Shown here: positions 48,101-59,000 of the stretch, in pieces
Position numbering within the stretch: the stretch's first letter is position 1
How the letters are laid out: each line of letters starts with the position of its first letter
Source: Carex sylvatica
Taxonomy: Eukaryota > Streptophyta > Magnoliopsida > Poales > Cyperaceae
Length of the DNA stretch: 64,000 nucleotides
Reading direction: 5' to 3'
Assembly (NCBI GenBank): GCA_964058845.1
Contig: CAXKVR010000027.1
Location: 186,001-250,000 of the forward strand
Notes under the pieces: generated by a model
Told to the model about the DNA's origin: nothing
Databases searched by the model: none
Seen by the model: only the letters and a program-made list of their open reading frames with translations
Position numbers and translations under genes: made by a program

Positions 48101-51100
48101 TTTCTTGTATTAAACTATATCCACTGAGTACTGGCCATGCCATTATGATATGTACCTGCTAGAATCCATTCTTGTAAATCCTCTTATCCAAAGTCAAAAG
48201 TAAATCCATTCTTGTTCTTGTTCTCGATGCTGATGCTGAACCAATACCTCTGCATGTTTATTCCATTCATTATTAAAGCACCTTTTGCTTGTTGTTAGAT
48301 ACGGCCAAAGAAAAATCCAACACTACCTTGTTCCTTCTGTCTCCAAATGATTGGGTCGAGTACTTCAGACAACAACAACAAAGCCTTTAGTCCCAAACAA
48401 GTTGGGGCGGGTCCAGTACTTCAGACAGTATATTAAAAATTCAGGATACTTTTTCCTCAGAAGATGTGCAATTTTTCAGGTCGAAGCAACTGTAATTAAT
48501 CAGTGTACTCAGCTTCTCCTTCCATCAGCCGATCCCACCTATGTCGCAACCTATCTGAACCACAGCTTCCCTCAACACCGACAGCTCCTCTGTGCTGGTG
48601 CCTGGGTGCTTATAAGTGGTCATCCTGATAGCATCAACAGTGTAAATCTGGTATGTCACCTCTTATTATCTTTGTGTCTGGTATTGGTCTGATAAGACTT
48701 TAAATGCAGGGACGGGTTTTAAGAGAGTTCTCACCAGAGGAAGTAACCTCTAATATCTACACTATGGTGGATATTCTTCTCCATCAAATCCAGGTTCAGC
48801 AACATGGGCATTCTGCACAGGTTTGTACATTGAACTTTTTGTTAGTTTGACTGTGCTGAGCATGTTTAGTACATTCATTTATTGTCATCATTTTTAATGT
48901 TATTAGTATTACTTCTAGTATTATTGTTGTTGTTATTATATATTATTATTATTATTTACCAGGATCTTCTGGCAAAGGCAGTCAGCAATCTTTCCTTTTT
49001 CATCTGGAATCATGAGTTGCTTCCACTGGACATTCTCCTACTTGCTCTGATTGACAGGGATGATGATCCCTATGCCCTTCGCATAGTGGTATGGTTTTTT
49101 AATTTTCTTACAAGAAGTCTATGAATGAAATTTTGGTTCACAATATTTAAGGATACAAACTCAGTTGATGCATTGTTGAATAACAGATAAGTCTGTTGGA
49201 GAGGCCCGAGCTTCAACAAAGGGTCAAGATGTTTTACTCCAATAGGTCTCCTGAGCATTGGATGAACAATCAACTACCAAAGAGAGTTGAGCTTCAGAAA
49301 GCCCTTGGGAATCATCTCTCTTTTAAGGACCGGTATGAAAAGTCATTCTCCAATTTGTCAATTTTTTGTATATTTATTTTATATTATGTACATATTTTTA
49401 TGTGTATCACCTACATAATTACTTGTGTATCCTTGTGCTTTTTCATGTGCAAGTGCAGTAATCCGCCGTTTTTTGACGATATTGCGGCTCGTATTTTACC
49501 GGTTATCCCACTAATTATTTACCGGCTTATAGAGAATGATTTGACTGACATAGCTGATTGGGTGCTTGCTTTTTACTCTTCATGCCTTGCTTTCCACCCT
49601 CTTAAGTTTACCTTTGTCAGAGACATCCTTGCCTATTTCTACGGCCACCTTCCAAGCAAGCTGATTCTTCGTATACTCAAAGTCCTTGGCAGCTCCTCCA
49701 AGGTACTTCCTTTCATCTTTCAAATTAAGAATATTTTTCTTTACGTATTTTCCAAACTTGACTGCATTCTTCCCCTTTGCAATACCATAAAGAAAGTAAA
49801 TGACATGTTTTTATCTCTTAATTAATATATGTATGCTTGAAGTGAGTTTTTCATATGTCAGATCCCTTTCTCGGACTCATTTATACATCTCGTAACCTCA
49901 CAAAGCCCCGTCACACCTCCTCAAGACTACTATGCAAACCTTCTTCTAGGTTTGGTCGTCAATGTTATACCTGCTCTAAGCACCAAGTCGAGATCTGAGT
50001 CGGCCGAATCCTCAACCCGCAGTAATGTCAAGCCTCAGGCACCACCTCAACCGGGCTCAATAAACACCTCAGACACCCAGAAGGCATTCTATCAGAACCA
50101 AGACCCGGGGTCGTACACTCAGCTCGTCTTGGAAACAGCTGCAATAGAAATCCTCTCACTTGCTGCGTCACCAGCTCAGATTGTTTCCTCTCTGGTTCAG
50201 ATCATAGTCCACATCCAATCATCACTGATACCAAATTCTCCGGCGGCAGGTGTCGCTGAGCAGATGGGGGGTGGAGTTGGCAGTGGAATCAATTTGGCTG
50301 GGTTCGTTTCCAAAAGTGGGTACTCGAGCCAGCAGTTGTCATGCTTGATGATCCAGGCGTGCGGTTTGTTGTTGGCTCAGCTGCCGCAGGAGTTCCACAT
50401 GCAGCTCTACTCAGAGGCAGCACGTGTGATAAAGGAATGCTGGTGGCTTGCTGATGGCAGCCGCCCACTTAAGGATCTGGATTCTACAGTGGGGTATGCA
50501 CTGCTGGACCCCACTTGGGCCTCTCAGGACAATACTACCACTTCCGTAGGTATAGTGCTCTTTTCCTTTCTTTTTCTCAATTGGATTGATTTGAGACCCA
50601 AATGACATGAGCCTGCAGCTGTTGTCTGAATGTAATGCAGGGAACATAATAGCACTTCTGCATGCTTTCTACATCAACCTCCCACAAGAGTGGCTTGAGA
50701 CGTCGCATACTGTTGTCAAACACTTGCGTCCAGTAACTTCTGTGGCAATGCTGAGGATCGCTTTTCGTATCTTGGGCCCGTTGCTCCCTCGGTTGGCCTT
50801 TGCCCGTCCCTTGTTTATGAAGGTACCCATTTGAGTTGTGACCTCTGTGTGCAAACTGATGATTATCAATTTAAACTTGAGCACATAAGCAAAGAGAAAC
50901 AAAAGTAACATGAACTATAATAAGACATTTTATTCAATCTTTCTGTTTCAAATTTCACGGCTTAATTAGTACTGCAAATTGACATAAAAAGACCAAAAGG
51001 AAGATGAAAAAGAACGAGATACATTGTCCAACTAGTATGCAATCCAGGTAGGTTATTATGCCATACAATATACTCCTGTACCGGTGTGCTCAATCAGTTC

Positions 51101-52452
51101 CAGTGGGCTTAACGTGTTGATGGTTGACCAAAAACTATAGCCTATTCCAGTACTAGTAGTGGTATGCTATCTTTATTATTGACTAGGTTATCATTTCTGT
51201 ATGGGGGACTATTTGTAGACTCTAGCTCTACTATTTAATGCACTGGGCGATGTGTTTGGGAAGAACTCACAACCATCGTCCCCCACTGAGGCTTCAGAGA
51301 TAACCGACATTATTGATTTTCTGTAAGTTGCTCATTACAGATCTAACCCTTACAAATATTGCAAAGAGAAAGTCCAAACCGTACTAGAGAATTGCAGAAA
51401 TACCCTTTAGTTGTCATTGTTTACAAAATTTCCTTGTTAATGGAAATTTTTATATCATTGTTGTCCTATTTTTATTTTTTATTTTTATGCCATTAGTACT
51501 AAGTACTAACAAAGTGAAAGGGGGGGTACTAAATAAATTCAAGGATCAAATGAAATGGTGAATATATCCTTTGTTATAATATATCTACTCCCTGACCATT
51601 GAGTAGAACTAGGGTGTTCTCAACTCCAAAAACTATCGGATTGACTTCAAACGACGAATCCAAACCGGTTTCAACTGATCTACTTCACAAGTGATGCATT
51701 TACATATAAAATTTTGAATTAATTCAATATAAAGTTAAGTGGTAAAAGAATGATGAAAAACTAATGCATTAGAAGCAACTTATAAACCCTCAATTTTTGA
51801 CCGCTTTAATTTATACTAAATTAATTCGAAAAAATTATAAAACTTACATGTAAATGCATCACTCGTGAAGTCTATCGGTTTCAACGGTTCGGTCGTTATT
51901 TGAAGTCAGTCTGGCAGGCTTTGGAGTTAGGCTCACCAAGCCCCTTTGCATGTAAATGCATCACTCGTGAAGTAGTGCTACTCCCTGACCATTCAATTTT
52001 TTTTTTATCTTCAATAAGAAAGCAAATAAAGATTGACAATATAAGTTGAAAAGAGGTGTTTTCTTAGGATCCAATTTCTACTTTCTTGACTTTTTCTGGA
52101 TTGTTCTGCAATTGCTGAGAAGGGAACTTTCGTGAAATTATCCTGATAACTGGTGTACCAGTTTTACAATTATATTTCATCAAGAAGTTGCAAAACAAGT
52201 TAAATTCACTGAAACCTAAATCTGACTTTGTACTGATCTTCTGTGCTCAGGCACCATGCAGTCATGTATGAGGGACAAGGTGGGCCCGTGCAGAGCACCA
52301 GTAAACCTAAGCTAGAGAGCTTGACTCTCTGTAGCAAGGTCTTGGACATACTGAGGCCTGATGTAATGCACCTGTTGTCCCATCTGAGACCCGACCCCAA
52401 TTCCTCTGTTTATGCATCCAACCATCCCAAAATAGTGCAAAATCTGACTTAA
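42146..52452 (+). CDS. MED23: Mediator complex subunit 23, copy A, 21 exons, 1560 residues
   Basis: Exons: 42146-42232, 42326-42369, 42628-42727, 42914-43870, 44301-44541, 44847-45061, 45475-45676, 46027-46301, 46741-46824, 46944-47038, 47255-47417, 47726-47971, 48480-48650, 48710-48820, 48963-49088, 49187-49332, 49459-49702, 49862-50549, 50641-50822, 51219-51322 and 52251-52452. All phases join; the total is 4683 bases. MED23 is a tail-module subunit of Mediator, linking activators to RNA polymerase II in the nucleus. Landmarks are 'ITDLFDLYLG' at the start, 'WGLDTPLHEWMHLCLDVVW' in exon 4 after a Ser/Thr-rich stretch (about 132-195), 'RPDVMHLLSHL' at the end, and a Ser/Pro-rich stretch about 1205-1240. 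Length is close to Arabidopsis MED23 (about 1600). Some residues differ sharply from copy B in exons 8 and 17. Confidence 0.93.
43927..43987 (+). mobile_element. SINE tail in MED23-A intron 4
   Basis: 'gggtttcatttctagcctac', then 'caacttgtttgggactaaag' and a (TTG)n end. The same tail occurs reversed at 48368-48415 and, joined to a 5S-like head, at 61164-61307. TTG-repeat ends are typical of plant SINEs of the Au type. Only the 3' tail is present. Confidence 0.6.
48368..48415 (-). mobile_element. SINE tail in MED23-A intron 12
   Basis: The minus strand reads 'ccccaacttgtttgggacta', then 'aaggctttg' and TTG repeats, the same tail as 43927-43987. The head is absent. Intron 12 of MED23-B (62235-62714) lacks it at the matching place, so it inserted after the duplication or was lost from B. 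Confidence 0.6.
51602..51950. mobile_element. MITE in the last intron of MED23-A
   Basis: It belongs to the family of 20741-21123 ('agtagaactagggtgttct' start, 'ggagttaggctcacc' end, internal arms around 'gtgatgcatttacat'). The 16-base segment 'ctactccctgaccatt' stands at 51585-51600 and again at 51978-51993, flanking the element and a short extra repeat. It lies between exon 20 and exon 21, on the sense side of a 928-base intron. Confidence 0.65.
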
Positions 52453-53869
52453 AAATAGGTGTGTTGTATGTATGAAGGTTGTTTTTATAAGACATAGTTT
52501 AGGGTCTTATCTGACAATAGGCTAGCATGTTAGTTTGTGTTGGGCAATATACCTATTACAACAACTGTGTATTTATTAATTATTGGTCAAAATTACTTTG
52601 CTCGTTTCAGGCTGTTATAACTTTTTATTATTTTTGGTTTTCATCCTACACTGTGCCAACCTTCAAGGCTAAGGTCATGGGTCGTAATAAGAGTATCAAT
52701 CGATCTTCCAGTTAATAATTAGACTTTAATTTAGTTTCTTTCCAGTTTTCCAACTAAAGTAATGAAGTTATATAATAAGAAATTATTTTTAAACACAGTT
52801 CACTTCACATCAGCTTGAAGTTTGACTGAAAACTGCTGCAAAGGAACTCCGATGTATATCAGAAGAAGGAAATATATAGTCTTGTTGGTATTTTAATTTT
52901 AATATTTAAAATTTTCATGCATAAAAGTTAGTCTAGTATAGAAACGTTTATTTCCACTGAATTACATAATTTTTTTTAATCTGCTCTCCATATAAAGAAC
53001 TTATAATAAGCCTAGTTTTATATTGTTATTTTTTTGTATTACCAGATGAGGGAAAAAGGTAATTGTATTTATTTTTTATTTTTTTTGTAATTCTCTACTA
53101 TTTTAATGTCATTTTTCATTCATTCTATAAAATAATCGAAGATGAAAAATAAGAAAAAAAAATTGCCCCACAGCCAAATCTTGTGGATATGATAAAATGG
53201 TTTCGTAAATTTCTCATTTTGACCAACTATCATTTGAGACTTTCTCTTTTGTGTTGAACGTCTCATAACTCATAAGTCTAACTAAATCTTTTTCAATTCC
53301 CTTTTAACTTTTAGAGGAATGATTTATCTTGTGCTGAATAAAATCGCCTGTGGTTCATCCATCAACAGACATCCGTCGTGAGTGAATTTTATATAAAAAT
53401 GAACCTTATAAAAAATTAAATATGATTCGTACTTTACTTAATATTCTATACATAGTTTATACATGTGACCATATTTTGTAGATGGAGGAGACTGAAATAA
53501 TTGTCTCGAACTATGGTTAGCTAGCTTCTAACTTTTATGATAAAGTTGCATAATATCATGAAACCGTTAATCAAATCTACCGCACTAAAATTAATATATG
53601 TGGAACGTAATCTAACTGAAACTTTATCATATCCTTCTTAAAACATAATAAAAAATAATGCCATAAAAAAATTGAAATTTCAGAATCTTTTTAGTTATTC
53701 TTTAAAATAAAAAAACTTAGCAACTTTTATGAAATCGTAAGAAGAGCTCGAGCTCTCGACCTTTGAATAACCAAGAGTCCGAAATTTTTTTCACTAACAC
53801 CCTCTGCCAATTGGAATTAATAGAAATAGATAGTAGCGGTGATAAATTTGGAGAGTGGACATGTAATAT
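52453..53869. other. 3' flank of MED23-A and AT-rich spacer
   Basis: The first 300 bases are probably the 3' untranslated region. 53660-53700 resembles 22880-22930. No gene is seen. Confidence 0.4.
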
Positions 53870-54900
53870 CTTTTTATTAACAAAAATAGTAATTATTTAT
53901 TAAAACACTATTTGATGTTTCAAGAAATAAAAAGCTAATATATAGTAAATTAAACAAAAACACAAATTTTGAATCATTAAATACAAGAAAAAAAATGCGA
54001 GGACTACTTGTGCAAATATCAAAATATTGAACTAGAAACATTTTTTCCATCCGAAGTTTCATTATTAAATTCATAAATAGAACACAATGACCCACAACAT
54101 AATATGAGAAGAATCTCTTTACTCAATGAGTCGATATAAATAGTATTAATTTTATTAATGACATTAGCTTGTTACAAATAAAAAACACTTGTTTTATTGA
54201 AGAAATAAAAAAAATTAATAGATAGTCAATTGAACAAAGACACATATTTTGAATCATTAAATACAAGAAGAAGAAAAATGCGAGGACGACTTGTAACTGC
54301 ATCAAATTATTGAACTTAAAATCAATTTTTCTATCTTAAATTTTATTATAGTAAATTCAACGAAAATAAAATACAATGGTCCATTGCATATGAGAAGTAA
54401 AAAAAAAAAAAAAAAAATCCAATTGTTGATTCTTTATTTTGTTTTTCTTCTCGTGTGCTAGATTTCGGCCATTGCATTCATCAAGTAGATGCGGGGAGAG
54501 AACAAAATTATTTATTCAACAAGTCGATATACAAAATATTAATTTTGTGAATTTTACTCCAATTATCACACATATAATTGCAATAAATTAAATATGCACG
54601 CTTATATTAGATGAATGGTTATGATTTGGCCTTTTAATTTCTAGTGTATTAATAGCATTATCACTTTACAAATAAAAATTTACTTATTTTATTATTATTA
54701 AATCATTACTCGATGTGTCAAGAAATAAAAAAAAAAACTAACAAATAGTAAATTGGATCTAAATACAAGAAACAAAATATGGGGACTACTCATGAAAATA
54801 TTAAAATATTGAACTAAAAACAATTTATCCTAACTTTTATTATAATAACTTCAAAAATATAATATGACGCACAAAGAAACGATTTTTTTATTAAATAGAA
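53870..54900. repeat. Three degenerate direct repeats of about 300 bp
   Basis: Three blocks, starting near 53910, 54200 and 54715, share 'caagaaataaaaa', 'gatagtaaattgaa', 'aatacaagaa', 'gaggactacttgt' and 'attgaact' in the same order. A fourth relative is at 23360-23590. They look like an unclassified dispersed repeat amplified in tandem. Confidence 0.6.
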
Positions 54901-55122
54901 ACAAATAGATTGATTTCAAAGGAACAAACAACTATCACTTTTGACTTTCAAAAAACACCCTGTTTGGGTTATAATCAGAATTTAAATGATATTTATTATA
55001 CCTTAATCAATATATTTTTTCTATTTAAAAAAAATCTAAAGAAGCAAACAATTATTCATTGTTTCTTCTCGTGGTAGACGGCGTGGAGAAAAAAAAAATC
55101 TCTTTACTCAATGAATCAATAT

Positions 55123-55202
55123 ATTTGCATGTCTTATCAATAAAATTAATATTTTTTTTTCCAAAAAAGAAACTATTAATTTTATTGATAAGACATGCAA
55201 AT
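55123..55202. repeat. Perfect hairpin, 29-bp arms and 22-base loop
   Basis: The left arm 55123-55151 (begins 'atttgcatgtcttatcaata') is the exact reverse complement of 55174-55202. Such a perfect foldback could be a tiny MITE or a small-RNA precursor. Confidence 0.85.
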
Positions 55203-55349
55203 CTTAGATTAGTAACTTTACCTTAATGTTTTTAAAAAAAATATGGGTCATTCTAAAAAAAAATCGTGATGCTGTTAAATTACCGATTTATCTTGAATCG
55301 TCAGATGGATATCGTACATCCAACGAACAAGTCGACCCCATAGACTTGA

Positions 55350-55760
55350 CTTGACGAGTGCGTATCCTCTGAGATACCTCATATTTTGCGTGACCGACGA
55401 GTCCGGTGCCTATTCGGGGATAGCGCAGGGGCAGGATTATATGGGCTTTGAGATTCGTGCAGAACATATTTGAACGCCTGAGATTTTTCATGAAGTCGCG
55501 CAAAAAATGAGATATCTCAAAGGATGCGAATTCAGACTTCCACTTGGTAGTTGTTCAACGAGTGCATATCCTCTGAGTCTGAGATCTCTAAACTTTTGCT
55601 TGACCGATGTGTACGGTGCCTATTCGGGGATAGAGCGGGGCGGCAGTACTACTTGTGCTTTAAGATTCGTGTAGTCGTATATTTGAATGGTTGAGATTTT
55701 TCATAAAGCCACTCAAAGTTTTGAGATATCTCAGAGGAAGCGAATTCGTTGTTCAACACT
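55350..55760. repeat. Two-copy direct repeat, period about 210 bp
   Basis: Both copies contain, in order, 'gagtgc(g/a)tatcctctgag', 'ggtgcctattcggggatag', 'agattcgtg', 'tgagatttttcat' and 'gagatatctca'. The copies start near 55356 and 55560. The sequence is GC-richer than its surroundings, and 'gagatatctc' is itself a palindrome. No gene is seen. Confidence 0.7.
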
Positions 55761-55857
55761 ACAACTATTTCCGAAAACAATCCGCCACAAATCAACGGTG
55801 TCAAAATATTTTTGGTAGAATGCCCTCGGGAAATCTGAATAATTTGACTTGAACCCT

Positions 55858-56076
55858 CCATTACTGGCTTGTAGTTGTAGGGATATGTTGTGAATTTCCT
55901 GGCTAAACCTTTCCCAATAGTTACCAAAGGACTTGTAAAATCTAAAATGTAACTAGCGAGCGAGCGAGCAAGAGAAAGAGGGAGAAAGTGACACGGAGAG
56001 AGAGAGAGATCATAAAGAGAGTACAGCGAGCGTCGGCGCGTGTGACAGGGAGAGAGAGGGAGAGAGAGAGAGAGAG
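55858..56076 (+). promoter_or_regulatory. Proximal promoter and leader of MED23-B
   Basis: Similarity to MED23-A upstream DNA begins here ('aaacctttcccaata' at 55904 and 42055). It continues through GA-rich leader sequence to the ATG. It has no MITE, unlike the promoter of copy A. Confidence 0.55.
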
Positions 56077-59000
56077 ATGGAGCAGAGCCAGAGAGCTCAG
56101 AGGTCGCTCCAGCACCATCCTGCCAAACCCGCCATTACCGACCTCTTCAATCTCTACCTCGGGGTAATCTCTCCTTCTCTCTTTCCCTGTCCTACACTCG
56201 CCCGCTCCCGCCTTCTCTCTTGTGGCTAAACTTATTTTGTAATTCTGATATTGCAGAGAAATTCGTCTCAGAGATCAGATGATCCCGGCCGTGAAACCTC
56301 GTAAGTTATTTAATTAGTTCCTCTCTCTCTCTCTCAAGCTCTCTTGCTAAACTCCTTCAATTTTGTCTTGGGTTATTATTTGACCGCATTAATGCGTGAT
56401 CAGTGACCACTGTAAACATACTAGAATTTACTAATTTACTGAAGTGTGATAAATCTATCTAACAAAAAAATTTCTTTTGGGATAAAACCTTTTCTGACAA
56501 AGTTTCCTTTTCTGTCTTGAACAAAATATTTGAATTCTCTCTTTCTGATAAATTGGTTAATGTTGAACTAATCATCTGAAACCTTTCAGGAATAAGCTGC
56601 AAAAAAGGGTTACGGCTCCCTTTAGGGAGCTTCCACCTCGAGATGACCAGTTCATCATTGATTTTGACCATCTGCGGGCTCAATTTCCAGTTTAATTCCT
56701 CACTTTGTTGCTTTCCTGATTTTTTCCTCCTATTTCAAATTTTAAGATTATAACAATTGATTACCTGAATTTTTTTTTTTTTGTCATAGTGGGCTCTGAA
56801 ATATCCAACTTTTTTCATAGGATATATCTAACTCGGAGCCCAGTGGCAACATATGTTACTTTTATGGTGATCACGTACCAAAAGATAATCTTTTCATCAT
56901 TACTTTATCCTGGGTTTTATTAGCTATGTCCTAGTCCAGTGCATCCAACTGTTATGAAAGCTGTTGGCCGATATATGATATTCAACATTAGGGTGGCTTC
57001 ATTCTTAAAACTTCCTTGCCTTGTTCTTCTTCAGAAAATTGGTAGTTGTATATCCAATGATATATCTTGCATTTTTCTTTTTCAGGACCAGGATCAAGTT
57101 CAATCGGTCACCGAATCAATTCTTATCTCACTCATAATCCAATGCAGCAGCCATGCGCCACAATCAGAATTCCTTTTGCTTGCCACCAAGAGTCTTTGTG
57201 GCATTGGCTACCTCAAATGGGACTCGCTTCTCCCTTCGCTTCTATCCTCAGTCTCAAATACTGATTGCCAGGCCAGCACATCGGCAGGACTGACATCTTC
57301 CCCAGCGCCTACACTAACCACCTCTAACTTTCATGTTTCAAACCCAACCTCACCTCTCTCAGCAATAAATCAGATCGGATCACCAACCCAGTCTTCGACC
57401 ATGGACCAATCAACTATCACACATTCATCTCCAGCCAAACCCACTGACATCGTTGGTACAAGTAATGGTACCACTACTGGTACTGGAACTGGTACGCCTA
57501 TGGTTAGCCAACCTTGCCATGGCTCACTGCGTCAGCTATGTTGTAAAATAATCTTAATCGCACTTGAGACTAACCTCAAACCATTAACCCATAGTGTTAT
57601 ATTTCATCACATGATCGATTGGTTGGTCAACTGGAATCAGAGGCCGTCAGGACTGGAGGAGACCATTGATAGCCTTAGGTCATGGGGACTGGACACTCCA
57701 TTGCATGAGTGGATGCATCTCTGCCTTGACGTTGTTTGGATCTTGGTCGATGAAGATAAATGCCGGGTTCCTTTCTATGAGCTCTTAAGGAGTAGTTTAC
57801 AATACATGGAGAATATACCTAATGATGAGGCAATGTTTAGCATTATTATGGAAATACATAGAAGGAGGGATATGGTGGCAATGCACATGCAAATGCTGGA
57901 CCAGCACTTGCACTGCCCCACCTTTGCCACACATCGGTTCTTGTCTCAGTCATACCCCAGTATACCTGGCGAGCCAATTGCTAACCTGAGATACTCACCC
58001 ATTACTTATCCCAGTGTGTTGGGAGAGCCGTTGCATGGAGAGGTGAGCATTCTATTTACTTCTGTATTACTTGATTGAGAGAATGGAATTATTCAGCCAC
58101 TTTCTGAACCAGGAAAATTACACCAACAGTTAATTCTGTCCAATTAATATATCTGCACTTGAGGTAGAACTGCAATAACTATTCTAAAAGTCCTTTGCTC
58201 TGCTCCACCCCTGTACAGTATAAATATGCATGATCTGTCTTCGTTTTCCTTTAATCAAAGCTTCCTAGGAAACAGAAGAAGTTTTCAAATAGAAGGTTTA
58301 CTACAAAAATCAAGTCTAATGTTAAAGCCAATGTAATTTTATAAATATTTTTGTGGAGAATAAAAATCTAGTTTAAATAGGATCTCGCAAACTCTATTCC
58401 GAAAGGAAGTTTGGATTGGGAAAGGGCCATGCGTTGCTTGAGGCATGCTCTTCGTGCAACACCATCACCTGATTGGTGGAGGCGCGTGCTTCTTGTTGCA
58501 CCTTGTTATAGACCAGCTGCACAGCAGCATGTATCTACGCCTGGTGCTGTGTTCTCTCCAGATATGATTGGTGAGGCTGTTGCTGATAGAACCTTGGAAG
58601 TTCTTAAAATTACCAGCACAGGTACAAGACAGAATCCAATTTTTAATGTTGTTTCTTTGTATTGTTTGTCAATTTTTTTATTCGGTAGGGAGGGTTACAA
58701 ATGATGGAGATGGCAAAAGCAAGTGCATTTTGTTATGATCCACCATTTTTATATCCTTTTTGTTTGTTAATGTAGGGTTATGTTGCATTGCAAGTGGCAA
58801 TAATAAGCCATAACAGAGACCTATTTTTTTGTTAAAAATCACAGAAGTTCTGAATAGACAAGCCTGTAATCCTGGTGTCTATCAAATGCAGAGTCACAGT
58901 TTTGGCAGGACTGGCTTGTGTTTGGAGACATATTTTTCTTTCTCATGAAGAGCGGGTGCATCGATTTTCTTGATTTTGTGGACAAGCTGGCCTCTAAAGT

